From positions 12,222,438 to 12,286,437 of the forward strand of contig JAJEKV010000008.1 of NCBI GenBank assembly GCA_021234155.1: a DNA stretch of 64,000 nt, written 5' to 3'. Under the pieces are notes generated by a model. The model did not search any database. It saw nothing but the letters and a program-made list of their open reading frames with translations, and was not told the origin of the DNA. Numbering within the stretch: position 1 is the first letter of the stretch; every line of letters begins with the position of its first letter. Below are positions 59,675-64,000 of the stretch, piece after piece. The position numbers and the translations under genes were made by a program. Origin of the DNA: Isoetes taiwanensis (Eukaryota; Streptophyta; Lycopodiopsida; Isoetales; Isoetaceae).

Positions 59675-62640
59675 ATGTCCAACAGAAAGAGCTTGTGTAA
59701 GGTGAAGAAAGAAGAAGAACACTTCTTAGCCGCAGAGCGAGAAATGATTCTAGACACATCTAAATTATCATGTGAAGGCCTGACGCAAACAAACATGAGA
59801 AAAGTTGACGTAGATGACGAAGAGATTTGCAAAATCTTTGGGGCGCCAAAATGTGATGGTAAGAAGCAAATATATAAATTCTCAAGTATGAATGCACAAT
59901 ATGTGGATCAGTTTTTAAATGTATATCGGCGATGCTACCAAAGGTTTGATGTGTGTATTGGGAGATAGGTAAGTTTTATGCCAAGGCATTTGCATTGCAA
60001 ATACATGGCAGCCAAATAAATTGGAAACCATTTGTTGTAAAGAATGAAAAGGGGGAGAAACCAAAAGAAAAGGCAGATGTTCAATCATCTACTATTGGTG
60101 CTCTAGATAAACAGGAATCTGATTTGAGTGAAAAGGCACTTTGTCAAGTGATATCAGATTTGCAGACAAAATTGAGTATAGTTGTTGAGAGATCGCAAGA
60201 TGCTACAGCAAAATGCAAGGAAAGCAAAAAATATTGGAAGAAGTGTTCTCATGAGATGGCTTATGCAGATAGAATGGAGAAAGCATCATCGGCTATAGAT
60301 AAGAGATCTATGGAAAATGCTATGTCTTTTCTATCAAGCAACATAAAATCTAAAGAAGATGAGCTTTTAAAGGCCAACGAAGCTTACAAAGCGCTTGAAC
60401 AACGTGCACAGAAGGTAAGCATATGGTTGGTCTTTTTCATGGTATATTTTGAATGACTCATTAACTGTTTTTCAGGAAGAGGAGACCAAGAAACACTTGC
60501 ATCAAAAAGTAGAGAAATTGCATTCTATTTCTGCCTCATTGAAGAAACTAGCTAACTTACAAGTTGGTTTTCCATACGTTGAGCAACTGTCTTCCGCATT
60601 AGATGCTTTTGTGGAATTAAAGACATGCTCTTATTGCACATTTGGTTTTGATCCAAGTAGTGTGTGTGCTGTTATTTCACATTATCCTTGATGCGCTTAT
60701 ATTTATTTCGCCAAAGATTCAACGTGTTTAGAATGCCTTATGGATATACCCAATACATGGCTGAAGTTCTTGGCATAAGAAACCCAACACTAACTTTTTC
60801 TGCAGCTGAACTATCTCATGGATGTCCAAACAATGAATTGCCAAAATCACACGGTGAGTAATAGCTATTATTTCATTTATGTTCATCCCTAATGGATTCT
60901 GATAGTTGATGTGGCTGATTATCATGCAATAGCTGTGGATCTAAGTGCAAGCATGGAGGGCAAAATTTCTCATATTAAAGCAATGTGTCAAAAGTTTGCA
61001 GTGGGGAAATATCAAATGCCCAAGATGGGTATGACAATACCAGGTAATAGGCCTAGTCAATCGAGCTTAGGTATCTAATATTGGATTCATATGATGTTTA
61101 TTTTGTTTGCATGCATTGAAGATGAAAAGGATAATGGATTTGACCATAATGCTTCAATCACATTGGTTGAAGGACACAAAGACATAGTTATACTTGATGA
61201 AAGTAAAGATGAAGGTAAATCAGTCAATAACGAATAAGAACTTCCTGCAGGTAGACATCTTGTGAATTTTTTTCTTTCATATGTTATTTGTGATTGTTGC
61301 TAGTTTAGGTGCTTGCAGAAATCTATTTTCTGTCCGTGCATGCAGGGATTTCGTTTTCCTAGACATATAGCTAGTCCAGTACTGATGCATGTCTAGTAGG
61401 TTGGCAGTCACATAGCTTTACAGATATTAGGGTAGGCTCGATGCTCAACACATGTTAACATGTACCAAGGGAGCAGTAGCCCTCCGCAGTAAAGTTTTAT
61501 CAGTAGCATTTAAAGTGCTTGGATGCCTCCAATTGCAGGTGAAGAGATGATGGAGCTTGAATGTGATACGCCTTTCGCACCACTAAAAGGGTCCAAGAGG
61601 ATTGATTTGATGTTAGATAAGCTTATTGTAGCAGTAAGGGATGAAAGAAGGAAAATCGATTAGCAACAAAAAGGATGAATTGGCAAGAGGTAAAGCAACC
61701 ATGTATTGTTGTTGAAACCAATTGACTTGACGATTCAGGAACTTCTTTGCAAAAGGAGAACACTTTTACGACGGACAAATCACCTTCACATAGTGTAGAT
61801 AGGGGGAAGCGGAAGTTTCAGAATGACAAGCAAAGCTTGTCCAATGTTGGCGAATCTCCTGAAAAGCCTGTTACTAGTAATAAAAGAAATTCCAGGAATA
61901 GCAAAAGATTCATTGGAAATTTAAAGTGCAATAGGTTCGTACTTGTGAGCTGTTAATATTTTTATTTCCATGTATGCTAAGTTCTTGAAATTGTTATATG
62001 TGCAGTGTTCGGAAGAAAGTTCTAATTTTAGAAATCAATGACATGCTCGTAAAGATTCTCAAGAAGGATGCGCCACTACCGGAAATGAAGCCGGGTGTTG
62101 AAATCATTACTTTGAAAAAGGAGTTGGTTGCTGTGCAACCTAGAGCAGTTACATTTTTGAATTTCTGCCTCAAACATTTTGAAGTGGCAATCTGGTCCAC
62201 ATTTGGAAATTTAGACGTGTATTGGTTCCTTCATGCCATCATGCATGCATGAAAAGTTTCTACTCATATGGTTGCCCACCGAGGCAAGAAAAATGACTCT
62301 GAAATCCTTAAGCGAGTCGATGTTTTTAAAGGATTTGTCAAAAGTTTGGAATAGATATAACGAGTTTAGTCTAAGGACTACGCTATTGATCGATCCATTA
62401 CGGTTCATTAACTTCCTCAACAAGAGTGATTCATGCATCACACCAAGGTCATTTATCCCAGATGTAAATGATGGGGATTATTTATTGGAGACCTTACAAC
62501 CTTGGTTGCAGGGTATGGTTTCTGAAGTGAATGCTTATGCTTATGTTGGAACTATCGTGATTAGGAACCAATATGATGATAGCAATGCCAATATTTTGAA
62601 GGAGCTGAGTAGCATGAAACTGCGATCAACATTATTCTGA
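59675..62640 (+). pseudogene. FCP1/NIF-type HAD phosphatase-like gene with coiled coil and zinc motif, frame-broken
   Basis: Seven exons can be drawn with phase-matched GT-AG introns: 59675-60414, 60476-60853, 60933-61043, 61122-61214, 61539-61689, 61739-61934 and 62006-62640. Exons 1-2 give a Lys/Glu-rich coiled coil (ANEAYKALEQRAQK|EEETKKHLHQK), then CSYC...C...HYP.C, a zinc-binding pattern. Exon 7 is the FCP1/NIF domain (VRKKVLILEINDMLV, FCLKHFEVAIWST, then SKVWNRYNEF, TLLIDPLRF). The family's DxDx(T/V) nucleophile reads EIND, so catalysis is unlikely even if translated. The frame slips at a GGG run near 59957, meets TGA at 60689 where HYPWC is expected, and slips again in exons 2, 5 and 7. 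It is either a pseudogene or a gene with assembly errors. The final donor GTTCGT is weak. Confidence 0.65.
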
Positions 62641-62720
62641 TGTGTCTTTATAAACTATTCTGATCAACATTATTCTGATGTATTTTTATGAATCATTCTG
62701 ATCAACATTATTCTGATGTT
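62622..62720. repeat. Short tandem repeat at the FCP1-like gene's end
   Basis: About three copies of 'CTGATCAACATTATTCTGATG' words with 'TTTTTATGAA' spacers; the first overlaps the last codons of the gene, so the terminal residues may be repeat-derived. Confidence 0.65.
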
Positions 62721-63384
62721 CTTTTATTCTGATCATAATAACATTCATTCCGTAACATAGTAACATTCATATCTGTATATTCATTCTGCCTGTTCAGCAA
62801 GTTCTTGTATGAAAGTTCAGCAAGTATGCTTGTTCACGTCTTGGCAAAAGGACAGATTTGCTTGTTCATGTGATTCCAACGGTGCAAAAAGATTGAATGC
62901 TTGTCTATCTGCCAAGCATTGCTGCACAGCCTGCCCCATACTAGTTTTTTCAAGGATTTTCTGGACAGATACATAGTTGGCAGATGCAAATGTGTGTTTA
63001 GCTCTAAGTTTCATTTTGTCATGTAGAAAAAATGAGTGACAGAACCGGAATATGAATAGCATCCACAACTTTGTGGGATCGGCCATGGATCAGAGAAGAA
63101 GATTTGCCTGAACCCTAAAAAAAAACAACAAAATTTTCGATGGGTTCATATATCCCACAAGCATGGCCCAAAAAAAAAAAAAAAAAAAAAAAAAAAGGTA
63201 TATAAGCATTTTCACTTTCAATACTATTAATATTGGGTATTAGGGTGGCATAGGATGCCTTCTTGATGCTGATTAGGGATTGAAGGAGGGGAGTGTTTGT
63301 GAAATCTATGCACAAATCTAGGTTGGATCGGGCCTTCATGGGAAGATGGGAAAAAGAAACCCCTTTCCCATGAGAATCCATTCC
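62721..63384. other. 3' intergenic with A25 run
   Basis: A run of about 25 A at 63172-63197 follows 'CAAGCATGGCCC'. It may be the tail of a retroposed sequence, but no body with a recognisable family or target duplication is visible. No gene. Confidence 0.4.
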
Positions 63385-63590
63385 TTTTAAAGATTTTTTT
63401 GATTAATCCCAATTCGACTAAAATTTATGCATGAATTTGGAACATCATGTTTCAAGCTCATTTTATTAGTGAGACCAATCCCAAATCGACTAACATTCCT
63501 TTTGTAAATTTTTTAATTAATCCCAATTTGACTAAAGTTTTTGCCTGAACTTGGAACATCATGTTTCAAGTGCATTTCATTTAATGAGAT
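63385..63590. repeat. Tandem duplication of about 115 bp
   Basis: Two copies share TTAATCCCAATT, GACTAAA, TTGGAACATCATGTTTCAAG and CATTT...GTGAGA/ATGAGA, with scattered differences. Confidence 0.75.
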
Positions 63591-64000
63591 ATGCGCGACT
63601 TTGATTGTCCTCTGAATATGAAGAAATGTGATGTGTATGTCATGTACTCGTTGTCCTGTTCCCCAATATGAAGTATCAAATTAACATCATGAGAGATCTT
63701 AGCATCGAATTCACATGGTTGATGTGTGAGAAATACTTTCTGGCACAACTTATAGTGGATTGTTCCTAATTTGCTCAATTGCCTAATTTGCACAATGACC
63801 TCATTTGCTCAATGACATAGTGAGAGTGTATGGTTGAATTTGCTCAGTGACCTTATTGACCCTTGTAATGAAGATCGATCCAACGCTATAGTGATTGGGC
63901 CAACACTTTGACCAGTAGTATTAACGAGGCTTATTGGAGTGTGTGGTTGAATTTGCTCAGCGATCTCATTGAATTATATAGCCTATGCATTTTACGACGT
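63591..64000. other. Intergenic with repeated 'GAATTTGCTCAG' words
   Basis: The phrase 'GTGTGTGGTTGAATTTGCTCAGCGA' at about 63938 repeats one at about 63826 (TGTATGGTTGAATTTGCTCAG), and shorter 'TTTGCTCAAT' words lie between. A diffuse local repeat; no gene. Confidence 0.4.

Larger units (their letters stand above)
53521..60683. repeat. Tandem segmental duplication, copy 2
   Basis: Second copy of the block. Without the LINE at 58178-59507 and the compound insertion at about 56829-57804 it measures about 4.8 kb. Only this copy runs on into the rest of the FCP1-like gene; only copy 1 runs back into the rest of the Ty3 fossil. That fixes the duplication as head-to-tail of one original locus. 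Confidence 0.9.

Overview
The window looks like nuclear DNA of a land plant, most likely a fern or another seed-free vascular plant. The best evidence is one long intronless PPR-DYW editing-factor gene with wording typical of those lineages, plant-type LINEs and Ty3 fossils, a plant FCP1/NIF-like gene with short GT-AG introns, and exons of a plant multidomain FKBP (FKBP62/ROF1 type). The species cannot be fixed from sequence alone. Gene density is very low: one gene looks whole (PPR-DYW, 35462-37243, minus), one is multi-exon but frame-broken (FCP1-like, 59675-62640, plus), and most of the rest is old or layered repeat.

Layout. 1-9.2 kb: decayed intergenic DNA with no recognisable gene. 9.24-12.11 kb: a LINE with endonuclease end, reverse transcriptase and a TATTC-rich tail. 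12.1-19.1 kb: decayed intergenic DNA with a second short LINE end at 13.85 kb. 19.13-26.48 kb: a large tandem array of five units of about 1.25-1.45 kb, alternating as A-B-A-B-A. Each unit holds a GATCCTACGG-rich block, a minus-strand tRNA-like Pol III promoter, and a 10-bp-periodic TTCnnGAAnn block that reads as a very long heat-shock-element series. 26.5-35.4 kb: a cluster of short inverted motifs, a second LINE, foldback elements, a SINE-like unit and unassigned DNA. 35.46-37.24 kb: the PPR-DYW gene. 37.3-43 kb: foldbacks, a LINE scrap, a 288-bp MITE and a purine/pyrimidine-alternating minisatellite.

43-60.7 kb is the most structured part. A broken Ty3/gypsy fossil (about 42.96-46.89 kb) runs into an unrecognised ORF and then the 5' part of the FCP1-like gene. 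This whole block of about 5 kb is duplicated in tandem (45572-53517 and 53521-60683). Each copy then received its own insertions. Copy 1 carries a 2946-bp element with terminal inverted repeats and a TAA target duplication, which has captured several exons, with introns, of an FKBP62/ROF1-like gene. Copy 2 carries a 1330-bp LINE with a 13-bp target duplication and a separate compound insertion of about 1 kb. Each copy supplies the empty site for the other, so the order of events can be read directly. 62.6-64 kb holds short tandem repeats.

The main candidates for something undescribed are the A/B macrosatellite with its built-in HSE-like helix-phased array and Pol III-like box, and the Pack-type Harbinger-like element with FKBP exons.
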